Shown here: piece by piece, positions 12,089 through 21,227 of the stretch
Position numbering within the stretch: position 1 is the stretch's first letter
Layout of the letters: each line of letters opens with the position of its first letter
NCBI GenBank assembly: GCA_019915015.1
Contig: JAHBBC010000006.1
Span: forward strand, 1,178,001-1,242,000
Direction of reading: 5' to 3'
From: Auriscalpium vulgare
Lineage: Eukaryota > Basidiomycota > Agaricomycetes > Russulales > Auriscalpiaceae
Length of the DNA stretch: 64,000 bases
The notes under the pieces: generated by a model
The model's database searches: none
What the model was told of the DNA's origin: nothing
Seen by the model: only the letters and a program-made list of their open reading frames with translations
Program-made: the position numbers and the translations under genes

Positions 12089-13645
12089 ACATTCTGTTCG
12101 GCCATAGGGTTCTTGATAGTATACGCAGCGCAGGGTAATAATAACATGCGAACTCGGATGACTTGCTGTCCTGCGCGGGAATGCATCAGGAAAAATCTGC
12201 TTGTCTATGTGTCGCTCTGTAGGTGACATAGGAGCCGTCGCACGGTAGACAAGTCCCTGTCTATTGGGACTCGGTAGCAACGCGCGCGACCTCTGTAAGA
12301 CTGTAGCACCCCATAGCACCCTGCACGTGTCTTGTAGCATCCTGTATACGTAGGAAGAGTGATGTCTGCATAGATGACCTCCATAGTACTACAGAGTCCG
12401 TCGTAGATGTATACTACCATATCTGCTGCTGGCGCTGCCCACGACCACTATGATCGCACATTTTTCAGGAATCAAAACATGTGGTATTGCTTATGCAGGT
12501 ACAGAGATATACTACAAAGCACCCAATCTCGCAAACTTTGACGCAGTCGCCATAATTGTCATCACTGCTACCCCCACGCATCATCGAAGTCCGTGGGTGG
12601 GCGAGGACTATCAGGGGCAGGCGCGCGTTGAAGGTGGCCGAGTGTTGTGGACGACGCAGGCTGACACTGGGCGACGCGCGAGGGCATGTGCGCGCCGAGC
12701 CCGGCGAATGAAGCCGCTAAGCGGCGAGACGCCAGGAACTCGACGGCGCCGGCAGCTGGGTATGCGTGTCAGAGTTCTGGGGCGATGGGATGGAGGGGCG
12801 AGACGTACCAAGGGTCGCGAGTTAGAAGATGTACAAGAAACGCGTAAGTCCGAGTCACCAGAGGTCACCAGCAGAGCTACGGCAATGCGTTGGTCAGCAA
12901 CGCTTACTCGGCAAGAAAGGCTAAAGACGAACAAAAAGGCTGTCCCTGCGCAGGTTGTGCACGACCGAGGCGTTGGTGCCCATCGTCTGATACCAGACGG
13001 CCACGAACGTGGCAAGGTACGCGCCGCGGCGAAGGCCGCGCTCGGGGGCGCAGGAAGTTGAGCAGGTGCTCCAGAGAACATGGGTGGTTGTTGGCGATGC
13101 TGCGTGGTGTTGGTTGTTAGGGCGCGGGAGGTGGTGGTCAGCGGCATATTGCCGGGGCCGTGGCGACGGCCAAGGTGCTCGCTCTGGTTACATACGTTGG
13201 CAGTGATCGCCTGCAACTCATGGGCCGTAGCGAGCCACCATCTCGACTGTAGGATAGCTGGATCGCGATGGGAGCAGCCTAAGCGCGCTTTGGCAAACTC
13301 GCATGGCCTGTTATGCGATTACTTAAGACAGGTGGGTCTTGCCCCATCATCTCTGTCGCCCCTCGGATCAAAGACGCCCAACTTCAGTGGCACGAGCTAT
13401 GCATCGTTGGGGGACGTTGGGGTTGCGGCTGCAATATTTGGGAATTTAATCCTAAGGGCTGAAGGGCGCGCGGGCCACAAACCCTCCTGCAGTGTGTGGC
13501 GCCTGCAGGTGTCCTTCTATCTACCACCCTGCACGACCCAAATTTCCTTCGATCGACGGTAAATCGGGCATGTCGATGGCAGCGCTATTGGAGAAGGCCC
13601 CTGACTTGCGCCGAATCTATATGTTAATATTTAGGTTTGAGCATG
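12089..13645. other. Gene-poor stretch with a possible decayed membrane-protein gene
   Basis: No intact gene found in about 1.5 kb. On the minus strand around 13110-12900 two adjacent frames read EHLLNFLRPR and then RGLRRGAYLATFVAVWYQ, and about 12790-12690 reads VEFLASRRLAASFAGLGAH. These look like pieces of one hydrophobic protein (TMEM135-like by appearance) broken by frame changes. I cannot join them by normal introns. The remainder is unassigned. Confidence 0.3.
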
Positions 13646-13756
13646 GTCGCTTTGCCGGAGTGGTTAACGGGATCGCCTGCTAACAGCACTTCATGACGTT
13701 GTGCTCAGCTAAGCGGTTGCTCTTGTAGCGCGAGTGTTCGAATCGCTCAGGCGACG
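13646..13756 (+). tRNA. tRNA-Ser(GCU) with intron
   Basis: A complete cloverleaf can be folded. The acceptor stem is GTCGCTT with AGGCGAC. The D arm contains GAGTGGTTAAC. The anticodon stem is ATCGC with GCGGT around the loop CTGCTA..A, giving anticodon GCT at 13679-13681. A class II variable arm follows (TGCTC TTGTA GCGC), then T arm GAGTG-TTCGAAT-CGCTC and discriminator G, as expected for serine. The anticodon loop is interrupted one base 3' of the anticodon by about 29 nt (13683-13711), the canonical intron site cut by the tRNA splicing endonuclease. Confidence 0.92.
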
Positions 13757-13758
13757 CC

Positions 13759-13763
13759 TTTTT
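13759..13763 (+). terminator. Pol III terminator of tRNA-Ser
   Basis: Run of five T on the sense strand three bases after the tRNA 3' end, the standard RNA polymerase III stop. Confidence 0.8.
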
Positions 13764-14164
13764 GGACCATCAGTATTTTATTCCAACGGGCGCAGCAGGC
13801 GTTTTTTCGCGGTTTATATCGATTTATCCATGAGGGCCGGGGCTCTTCGACACCTGCATTTCGTAAATTCCTAGTCCCCTGCCCGTACGTGTTCCCTGTA
13901 CAGTCGTGCCTCCACCTCTGAAAAGCTGCGCGACAAACCAATACGACTCAGATGATCCGATAGCAGCGATGGCATCTGCGGCCAGCAGCCTCGCCAGTAT
14001 CTGAAGTCTTTGAACAAGTTGCCTTCCGCTTGGCTGTGTATATGTCGCGCTCTTTAGCTGTCTGAACGTTCGGAGATTGTCCCATACGGCATTTCTTCGG
14101 CTTCTGAATAGAACGACTGCTCTCGGCGCTCGTGTCGCTCGTTCGGGACGCTGGTGCCCGACAC

Positions 14165-14208
14165 GACGTCATCGCTTCCCTCGCGACACTTCCGCCCTCA
14201 TATAAAAG
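14165..14208 (+). promoter_or_regulatory. CRE-like site plus TATA box of the 14.3 kb gene
   Basis: GACGTCAT at 14165-14172 (core of an ATF/CREB bZIP site), then TATAAAAG at 14201-14208, about 95 bp before the ATG at 14303. The same arrangement precedes the genes at 16217 and 18050. Confidence 0.6.
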
Positions 14209-14302
14209 GCGGCATCGTCGCGCCAACCATCTTTTCTCCCTTTACCTTCTTCCAACCAGACCCTGCAGTCCATGTCTTATAACGACCTGCTCTCACATCG
14301 TC

Positions 14303-15520
14303 ATGCCCCCTCCTGACTACAGCCTCTCAGTTTTCAAGGCTTGGAACGACGACCACGCCGTGGCCATGTGCCAGACTCTTGCTGTGTACCTGAAGAAGAA
14401 ACCAGTCATCGCCAACCCGCCCGCGCCGCGTCTCCCGTTCAGAGACCAGCTCCGCCGATTCATCGACGATCCTGCTCTGCAGAACGCGTTCCAAAGCGCG
14501 AGCGCTGCTACGCCGTCTGCCATCCACCCGGTATGCCATCTCCGATACTAATAACGAGGAACTGTCTCATCTTGTGAAGGAGCGGGACATGTTCAGGATC
14601 TACAACGATTATCAAGCGATTTCGTTGTGCGAGGCACTTGCCGTCTACCTTGCGCAGAACCCCATCGCGGCTGCCGGCTCCCGTCGTGACCTGGAAGCAG
14701 AGCTGCGAACCCTGGCACTCATCCCAACATTCAAGCGGGTCTTCAAGAGCACCGATGCTGTGCCCGCCGCTGACCCTTCTCGCCAAGTTGTGAGTTATGT
14801 CCTCTCGTATGCAAGAACGCTCCGGTTTGACGCGCATATAGTTACTCTTCGATGACGACAAGCTGCAAGACATACTGGTAGAGATGTATTTGAGAATATG
14901 CGTGTCCCTACTGACTCGACGCGGTGCAGCGGCGCTGCAACGAGGATGACGAGTTCTCAACCACGCTGCTGGTCGCGTCTCTTGACTATGGAGATGAAAG
15001 CCCCGTGGTTATCCCAGCGGCGCTCAACACCATGGCACTCATTCTGAACGCTCTCCCTTTGCCTCCTGTCCTCGATAATAGCGCGGATCTCGACAGATCT
15101 GGGACTTCGCCGTCTCTCACAGCTACAACTCTGCTTCATCCTGGTGTCTCGGACACTCGGAAGGTGATCACTCGCTTTGACGGCTACCTAGCTCATATCG
15201 GCTTTCGTCCGGTCTTCTGCCACACCACTTGCACCATCAAGGCCCCGCACCGCACCGCATCCCATCTAAAGCGCAAACGGTCGTCCCCGAGCCCGTCCAA
15301 CATGCCCTCTGGGAAGAAGGCCCGCCATGACAGTGCTGCCATTGAGACGGCTGACAAAGGCCTGACCGTTGTAAGTCTTCTAGTCACCACTTACCCTGGC
15401 ACCGCGCTCCTCCCTTATCTTCGCGCACTCTCCTAGCACTCGGAAGCAGCGGCGTCATCTTTCCACGTGAGCAGTGCACGCTCTTAGGAGGGCAACGTCG
15501 CGTCCGATGACGAGGACTGA
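14303..15520 (+). CDS. Unknown nuclear-type protein with duplicated module (copy A)
   Basis: No recognised family. Six exons join in phase 0 to a protein of about 330 residues: exon 1 is 14303-14530, exon 2 begins at 14580, and the last exon ends SDDED at 15520. Residues about 10-66 (FKAWNDDHAVAMCQTLAVYL...) and about 80-135 (FRIYNDYQAISLCEALAVYL...) are copies of one module, ending in similar F-x-x-[AV]-F motifs. A middle block reads PAALNTMALILNALPLPP. It is followed by a basic stretch (HLKRKRSSPSPS, GKKARHD) that looks like a bipartite NLS, and an acidic C-terminus. It is paralogous to the gene at 18050, with the same exon structure. I infer a nuclear, probably protein-binding role; nothing catalytic is visible. 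TATA box and CRE-like site lie just upstream. Confidence 0.78.
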
Positions 15521-16040
15521 ATGGTGACACGGCTTTAGCAAATGGTACCTGAGCGCATATACTCCGAGGTCATAGACTCATACCCTTCCCTGCGCAGTGA
15601 ACAGCGTCCTGACGGTTCAAGCAGAATAGTCCGGTCGTGCTTGTACAGTATGCTTTTCAATATTTCAACTGCTGGACACTTCGACGTCTCTCTCTGCCCG
15701 CCTTCGATGTCTCTGTCCGCCTTTTTCTTTCCTCGTTCTCTTTCAAAGCATCAACATGCGCGTCGTCAAGTGTTTAGTCTGCTTCTGCATTGCTCGTGCC
15801 CCTTCTGATATTCGTTGCTTTTACTTTGCCCTGTCGAGCGTGTCTCGTACGCATCGCCAATGTCTTCAGTCGTCCAGTCATGCAATTGTATCATTTAGTT
15901 TTGTATCACGCGCCCTTATCGTAGGAAGGCAGTGCTGTCTTGCGCATGCCCTCCAAATATATGCACATGCTGCTACTGGACATGCACGATATTGTTCAAA
16001 TTTATGGTGAGCGCAACCTCATGAATTCCAATCGAACCAC
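15521..16040. other. Intergenic, nothing recognised
   Basis: T/C-rich, with no convincing coding frame. It contains the 3' end region of the 14.3 kb gene and leads into the promoter of the 16.2 kb gene. Confidence 0.4.
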
Positions 16041-16070
16041 GACGTCACAGCTGGTTTGCCCGCATATATA
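16041..16070 (+). promoter_or_regulatory. CRE-like site plus TATA box of the 16.2 kb gene
   Basis: GACGTCAC at 16041-16048 and TATATA at 16065-16070, followed by a pyrimidine-rich leader to the ATG at 16217. It matches the layout upstream of the genes at 14303 and 18050. Confidence 0.55.
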
Positions 16071-16216
16071 CGTATATACGGCCTTCTCCCCTTGTCTCGA
16101 CTCTTCTTCTCACCTGCACAGCTCCGCCACTTCCTCCAGCCCCCGGTCGTTTCTTTCGTTGTCGGCACCCTTCCTTCCGACTCCGACCCACGATTTTACG
16201 CTCGCAGCAGGCCGCC

Positions 16217-17560
16217 ATGAAACGACTTCGCGGGTCCAGGGCGGCTGAGAGAGAGAGACGGGACAGATTGCTCTCTGACCCAGAGTTTCTCTCCAAGCTC
16301 GAAGAAATCACCTCCTCGCGGAAAACATTCCTAGGCCATGACGACGTGACGAGAGATCGGCGGCGCGCCGTCTGGACGCGCTTCGACAACATGCACAAGG
16401 AGCAGTGTTACGCGCAGTACCAAGGGAAGGAGTGGTCGGAGGACAAGATTCTTGGTGCGTTGCGTATCGTGCAGTGTTATTGCCTTGATGATGATGAACT
16501 CTTCGTAACAGAACGTGCCCAGTACTTCCTCGAGTCCTCGAGCAGGATGTGATCCGCGAAAAGGCAATACCGGGGACATCGTTAAACGCGGAGTCGCTGT
16601 CAGAGCTGAACAACGATTTGATATATTTTGTACGCATTTTTCATCATTATGTGCGCGTTCTCCCACTTATTCTCGTGACCAACAGATGTCAACGTTGGTG
16701 AACGACGGCAAGACCGAGCCGACCATCGAGAAGAGCTGGCGGTGCACGCTGCAAAATGTGAGTTCGTTTATTAATGTTGCGACTTGGCGTGGCTGAGCTG
16801 TCGGCAGCATCAACGGTGTCTAATCAGACGGCACAAACTGGAGATTAAATCACGGCCGGCGCGGCGCCAGAACTTCGAGGCAGTACCGTCGTCTTCCAGT
16901 GGCGTTTTGGATGCACCAGCTGGACCATCTCGTTCCAACCCGCAACATGTCAAGAACGTCTCTCCATCCGAAGCCATCATCGTAAGCGACAGTGAAGACG
17001 AAGACGACGGCGACAGCACGAGCGGCGATTACGACAGCAAGGACGACGGCGACGTTGCGGTTGCGGTGACAAATGCGAGACCGAAGTCAGTCAGCATGGC
17101 CGTCCGAGTCACCCATCAAACTGTACGCCGCGCTCTTTCGTTTGCAAAGCAATGTACTAATGTCCTCCTCTATAGTTCAAGTACGACAACGACGAGGTTG
17201 CCGAGATTCTGGTATATCTGCATGATTGTCCGCTGTCTTGGCTCCTTCGTCTTCATCTTCTTCGGAACCCTCGGCATTCAAGCCCAGGCAAATTGCAGCG
17301 CACGCGAGTATGCCTTTCAAGCGGCTCAGAACAGCGGAAGGTGAAGTCCAAGGCATCCCGAAGAAGATCTGTCTCGCTGCCACGACCACCAAGAGCAAGA
17401 AAGTGCGGCGCATACAAGTTATTGAACTTATATATCTTACATCTAAATTGCGTATCGAATCTCTAGCCATCTACCGTGGCTGGCAGTGCTTCGGCTTCGA
17501 CAAAGTCTGCGACGATGCGCCACGATTCTCAAGATCCGGAAGTGACAGTCATCAGCAGCG

Positions 17561-17591
<31 letters not shown>

Positions 17592-17655
17592 ACCGGTTCT
17601 CCTGTCGACTGGCTATCAACACAAGCAGAAGCGGTTCATCGCAGGAAGTAGATGA
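16217..17655 (+). CDS. Unknown acidic nuclear-type protein with SIM-like motifs
   Basis: Unrecognised family, paralogue of the 9826 gene over its N-terminal half. The frame stays open if exon 2 starts after the AG in ACGTGCCCAG (KIL/VLPRVLEQDVIREK). Later joins give LIYF/MSTLVNDG, TLQN/HQRCLIRRHKLEI, VTHQT/FKYDNDEVAEIL, then PRQIAAHASMPFKRLR and SKK/PSTVAGSASA. The C-terminal half is low-complexity and acidic. Two hydrophobic-acidic motifs, AIIVSDSEDEDD and VTVISSGDDDD, fit the SUMO-interaction consensus; the second runs into a GAC-repeat-encoded Asp tract. Basic patches (RRHKLEIKSRPARRQ, PFKRLR) could act as NLSs. It sits between the two copies of the duplicated-module gene and shares their promoter layout. 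A role in chromatin or SUMO-linked processes is inference only. Confidence 0.68.
17564..17590. repeat. GAC trinucleotide microsatellite
   Basis: About nine tandem GAC units in frame in the last exon of the 16.2 kb gene, encoding an aspartate tract directly after VTVISSG. Length variation would change the acidic tract without breaking frame. Confidence 0.85.
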
Positions 17656-17901
17656 GCAAGGCTGATCATCATCCTGACCCGAACACTTTCTCTGTCCGAG
17701 TCTTCTCTATCGTTGCACCAAGTGTCGCTTCTCCCCGTCTGTAGAAATCTGCCTGTCTGCCACCGCATGTCGTCTGTCCTCTGTATGCCCTGTTTCTGCA
17801 TCCCTTGTAACGGCTAGCGCATATATCCCTCGTCGAAGGAAATTCATCTGACCGCGGACAAGGTTGAAGCGCTGACCGACGACTGTGCTTCTGCCTGGGA
17901 A

Positions 17902-17956
17902 GACGTCATCTCTCCATGGGCTCTCCGTCTGCGACGCTCTTGTCCTCGTATAAAAA
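17902..17956 (+). promoter_or_regulatory. CRE-like site plus TATA box of the 18.05 kb gene
   Basis: GACGTCATC at 17902-17910 and TATAAAAA at 17949-17956, about 95 bp before the ATG at 18050, the same TATA-to-ATG spacing as in the paralogue at 14303. Confidence 0.6.
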
Positions 17957-18049
17957 GCGACGTGGTTGCGCACATGCCGCCTCTCTTCCTTGGCCCCGCA
18001 CTCCCTTCATCGGCCAACGACCGCCTTCACTCGCAGCTTGTTTCGTACC

Positions 18050-19210
18050 ATGTTCGCTTCCAGCCTCACAGTCTTCAGGGCCTGGAACGACGACCACGCC
18101 GTGGCCATGTGCCAGACCCTCGCGCTTTATCTGAAGAAAAACCCAGTCATCGCCAGAACGCCCGCATCGCGTCTCCTATTCAGAGACCAGCTCCGAAGGC
18201 TCGTTGCCACCCCTGCACTGCACAGCGCGTTCCAGAGCGCCAGCGCCGCTGTGCCATCTGTAGTCCACCTGGTATGTCCTCGGCGCGTTTTATAGAGAAA
18301 CTGTCTCATGTCATGAAGGACCGGAACAATTTTAGACTCTACAACGACTATCAAGCAATCTCTTTGTGTGAGGCACTCGAAGTTTACCTCACGCAGAACC
18401 CCATTTCTCCTGCCGGCTCCCGGCCTGAACTGGAAGCGGAGCTCCGAGCTCTGGTAGTCGTCCCGACATTCACGCGGGCCTTCATGCGCACTGGTCACGC
18501 TCAGGTCTTCCACGCGGACCCTGATCGTCAAGTTGTGAGTTATGTCCTCTGCTATGCATGATGCTCCCATTTGACGCGCATATAGTTGCTCTTCGACGAC
18601 GACAAGCTGCAAGACATAGTGGTAATGCCTGGATCCGACGAGGAGTGTACGTTTACTGATTGGCGGGCGGCGCAGCGGCGCTACAACGAGGATGACGAGT
18701 TCACGGACTCGATGCTGCTCAATAACATCACATCAGATGTTCGCCACCGCGCGGATATCCCGGCGGCCCTCAACACCATGGTGTTCATACTGAACTCGCT
18801 CCCTCTTCCCTCCGCCGTCGATCACCGCGCCTCTGGGGCCGCGCTGTCTTCTGCTGACTTGCAGGACCGGAACGTCATGGTACGGTTTGACGGCTACGTA
18901 GCTCATCCCGGTCTTCCTCCGACGTTCTGCGACATCACTTGCACTATCAAAGTCGCCCATCCCAAGCGCAAACGATTAACCGGAAATTTGTCCTCTAAGG
19001 CCACTCGCACGAAGAGAGCTCACCATGATGACACTTCCGTTCGGACTTCCAGTAAAGGCGTCGCCATTGTAAGCCTTTTCATCACTCAATATCCTCTGCG
19101 TTTTTCTCATGGCTTGCTTGTGCGCTCTCCCGCAGCACGATGATACCTCGTCGTCGTCGGTCGCGAGCATCGGAGATGCGGCGGCTGACACGAGCGAGGA
19201 TGAGGACTGA
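18050..19210 (+). CDS. Unknown nuclear-type protein with duplicated module (copy B)
   Basis: Paralogue of the gene at 14303. It begins MFASSLTVFRAWNDDHAVAM and carries the same two modules (second: FRLYNDYQAISLCEALEVYL). LLFDDDKLQDIV follows in a mini-exon, then RRYNEDDEF, PAALNTMVFILNSLPLP and VMVRFDGYVAHPGL. Next comes a basic NLS-like region (HPKRKRLTGN, RTKRAHHDD) and an acidic end (DTSEDED, stop 19208-19210). Intron positions match copy A except that the last two small exons of A are replaced by one Ser-rich exon here. I chose the ATG at 18050 because it lies about 100 bp after the TATA box and matches copy A; an in-frame ATG at 17966 would sit almost at the transcription start. Function unknown. 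Confidence 0.78.
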
Positions 19211-20085
19211 CGTACTCACAACGGTGGCGAGTAAGTGCGCTCCATCCACTTCAGTATATCAGTATATTCTTCACTGCGTTATTCTGACGGCCCAAGAAGC
19301 AGGAATATGCCAGGATGTGTGGCTTTTCAATTACGTGCCGTGATTTTCGCGATCTGCTGGACAGTGGACACGCCAAACGTCTTTTGCTCTCCGGTCGCTT
19401 CCGTGCTTCGTCTGTTTCGCATATCGGTCTTCCTGTGTATGCACGCTACTGCATCGAAACTTGTGTCGCCTGTGTTGTCTTGCGCGCAGCTGTCGCCCGG
19501 TCATGTAGCTTGTATGTGTCCTCAGCGACAGAAATGCCATGTATCGTGAGAGGCGCAATGCCTTGCAGTGTGCCTGTGTCCCGAGAGCGTTCATGAGTAG
19601 AAAAAGCACAGCCCTACCGCGGGGCGTACGTAGCCAGGTCTTTCGAACGGTGGGCTCCAGGCTTCGTCGTGGGATGTGAACTGGGCGTGTCGAAGAACTT
19701 CGGTATATCTCGCATCACAGGATAGTGTACGTAGTAGCTGCCTCCGGCGTTTACAGGACCGTTACCATTGCTGTAGCGAATTGACGATCCTCGTTGAGTA
19801 GGGACCGGCACCCCGTCTCATCTTGAAGAGTCGGCGGGGGAGAGGTCGCATACTAGCCGCCTGCTGGGAGTACTTGGGAGGCGAGACAGTGTCGATGAGT
19901 CCTCGGAACTGGTGACGTGGAGGCGGACGGCCATCTCGGCCGGGCTAGGCAGCATCACGTGGGCGCGAATACAGTCCGCACGCAACAGAGACCACTACTC
20001 GTCGATTGACAACAATTGATACAGATTGCGATTACAGCTTCTTCAGGTTTAGTTCCCGACACGACCCCGTTACCCGCCCCGAAAC
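19211..20085. other. Intergenic, nothing recognised
   Basis: About 870 bp between the convergent ends of the 18.05 kb gene and the SBDS-like gene. Several short frames on both strands, none with recognisable motifs or a sensible splice pattern. Confidence 0.4.
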
Positions 20086-20682
20086 TCAGATGCCCGTCGT
20101 CCGGTGCCCTCCGCGGCTGTCGACGACCGCACTGCCTTTCGTGTCGTTCCTGCTGGCCCACTTCCCCGACGTGATGCTGTCGCCAGCTTCCTCCTTGCCC
20201 TTCTCGAGGATCTGCAGGACTACGTCCGTGTCGGTATGCGTGCCGAAGACGTTGTCGAGCTCCTGCTTCGACGGGCGGCCGAGGAGGCCTTGTGATCCCT
20301 GGTTCGACGAGAAGATCTCGAACGCTGTAGTAAAGAATCAGAAGATGTGGTGGTGGTATGAAGGACAATACTCACAATCGAGAACCGACACTAGCGGGAT
20401 CGTGCTACAGAGATGGGTGTTAGGAAGTGGCTCAGCGGCACTCGATCAGATGGGTATTTACGTGTCTGACGAGGAGCAAGTCAACAAGAGCGCCGGAGAG
20501 CAGGATATGAGACACTCACCTCCCTCTTTCCACTTCTTGAACTGCAGAGGCGATGGTCGTCAGCGTGTGCGCCGGAGTGGCGATCGATGGTGGCTCACCT
20601 CTACGGGATCGACGATGACGAGGAAGACGTCGGTGGCATTGGGATCGGGCTTGTATACGATCTTTGTGAGAGATTTGCCCAT
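20086..20682 (-). CDS. SBDS N-terminal domain protein, RTC3-like
   Basis: Small protein of about 120-130 residues in four or more exons. It starts MGKSLTKIVYKPDPNATDVF, then FLVIVDPVE/FKKWKEG, VSVLD/SFEIFSSNQGSQGLLGRP, SKQELDNVFGTHTDTDVVLQ, ILEKGKEEAG, and ends RGGHRTTGI. This is the stand-alone SBDS N-terminal (FYSH) domain typified by yeast Rtc3, linked to RNA metabolism and stress survival; full-length SBDS has two further domains that are absent here. The ATG at 20682 lies about 65 bp downstream of a TATA box with a perfect TGACGTCA beyond it, which suggests stress-type bZIP control. The exact acceptor of the VSVLD exon is my choice between two options. Confidence 0.85.
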
Positions 20683-20746
20683 GGTGGAAATGCGAGGGAT
20701 ATGAGGGTGGTGGTGGTATACGGAGCTGGGAGGGGCGAGCCGCGCC

Positions 20747-20773
20747 TATATACCACGCGCGGCAATGACGTCA
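20747..20773 (-). promoter_or_regulatory. TATA box and CRE of the SBDS-like gene
   Basis: TATATA at 20747-20752 and the perfect palindrome TGACGTCA at 20766-20773, both upstream of the minus-strand ATG at 20682. Confidence 0.65.
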
Positions 20774-21227
20774 TGGACGAGCACGCGAGCGGGCGTCATG
20801 ACTTGGCCGGAGCCGCCCCCACACGGCCCACAGCCCCTGCCACCGGTGACCTGTATCCCTAGCTTGCCAGCATCTCATCCCGAGTTCTGCGGGCAACGTC
20901 GTCACACCTAGCGCTGTCTGGCACCCGAGTGACCCGATCTACGCCGCCCATGTACGACCGCGCAGCAGGCCAGGAATATTGTCCTGCAGGAGCGGCGCAA
21001 TGCATTGGAGATGTATACGGGGTATGGGACTCTCCAAAGCTGCGCTTTCTCGAAGGAATCTCTCAGCCAAGGACTTAGGCCTTGGGCAAGACGTCTTGAC
21101 CAAGGTCAGCGTGTGCAGTCGTGAGTGTTGAGTCGATGAAGCCGCTGAATAAGAATGATGTGGGTCGGTGGATCACGGACTGGAGGAGGGTAGGATTCAT
21201 ACACGTATGCAAAATGGTCTGTGCTAG
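20774..21227. other. Intergenic, nothing recognised
   Basis: Region upstream of the SBDS-like gene and downstream of the MLH3 stop. No coding signal seen. Confidence 0.4.

Noticed and set aside
16505..16555. Apparent frameshift in exon 2 of the 16.2 kb gene
   Set aside because: Moving the acceptor to the AG in ACGTGCCCAG restores the frame (KIL/VLPRVLEQD), so no indel is needed.
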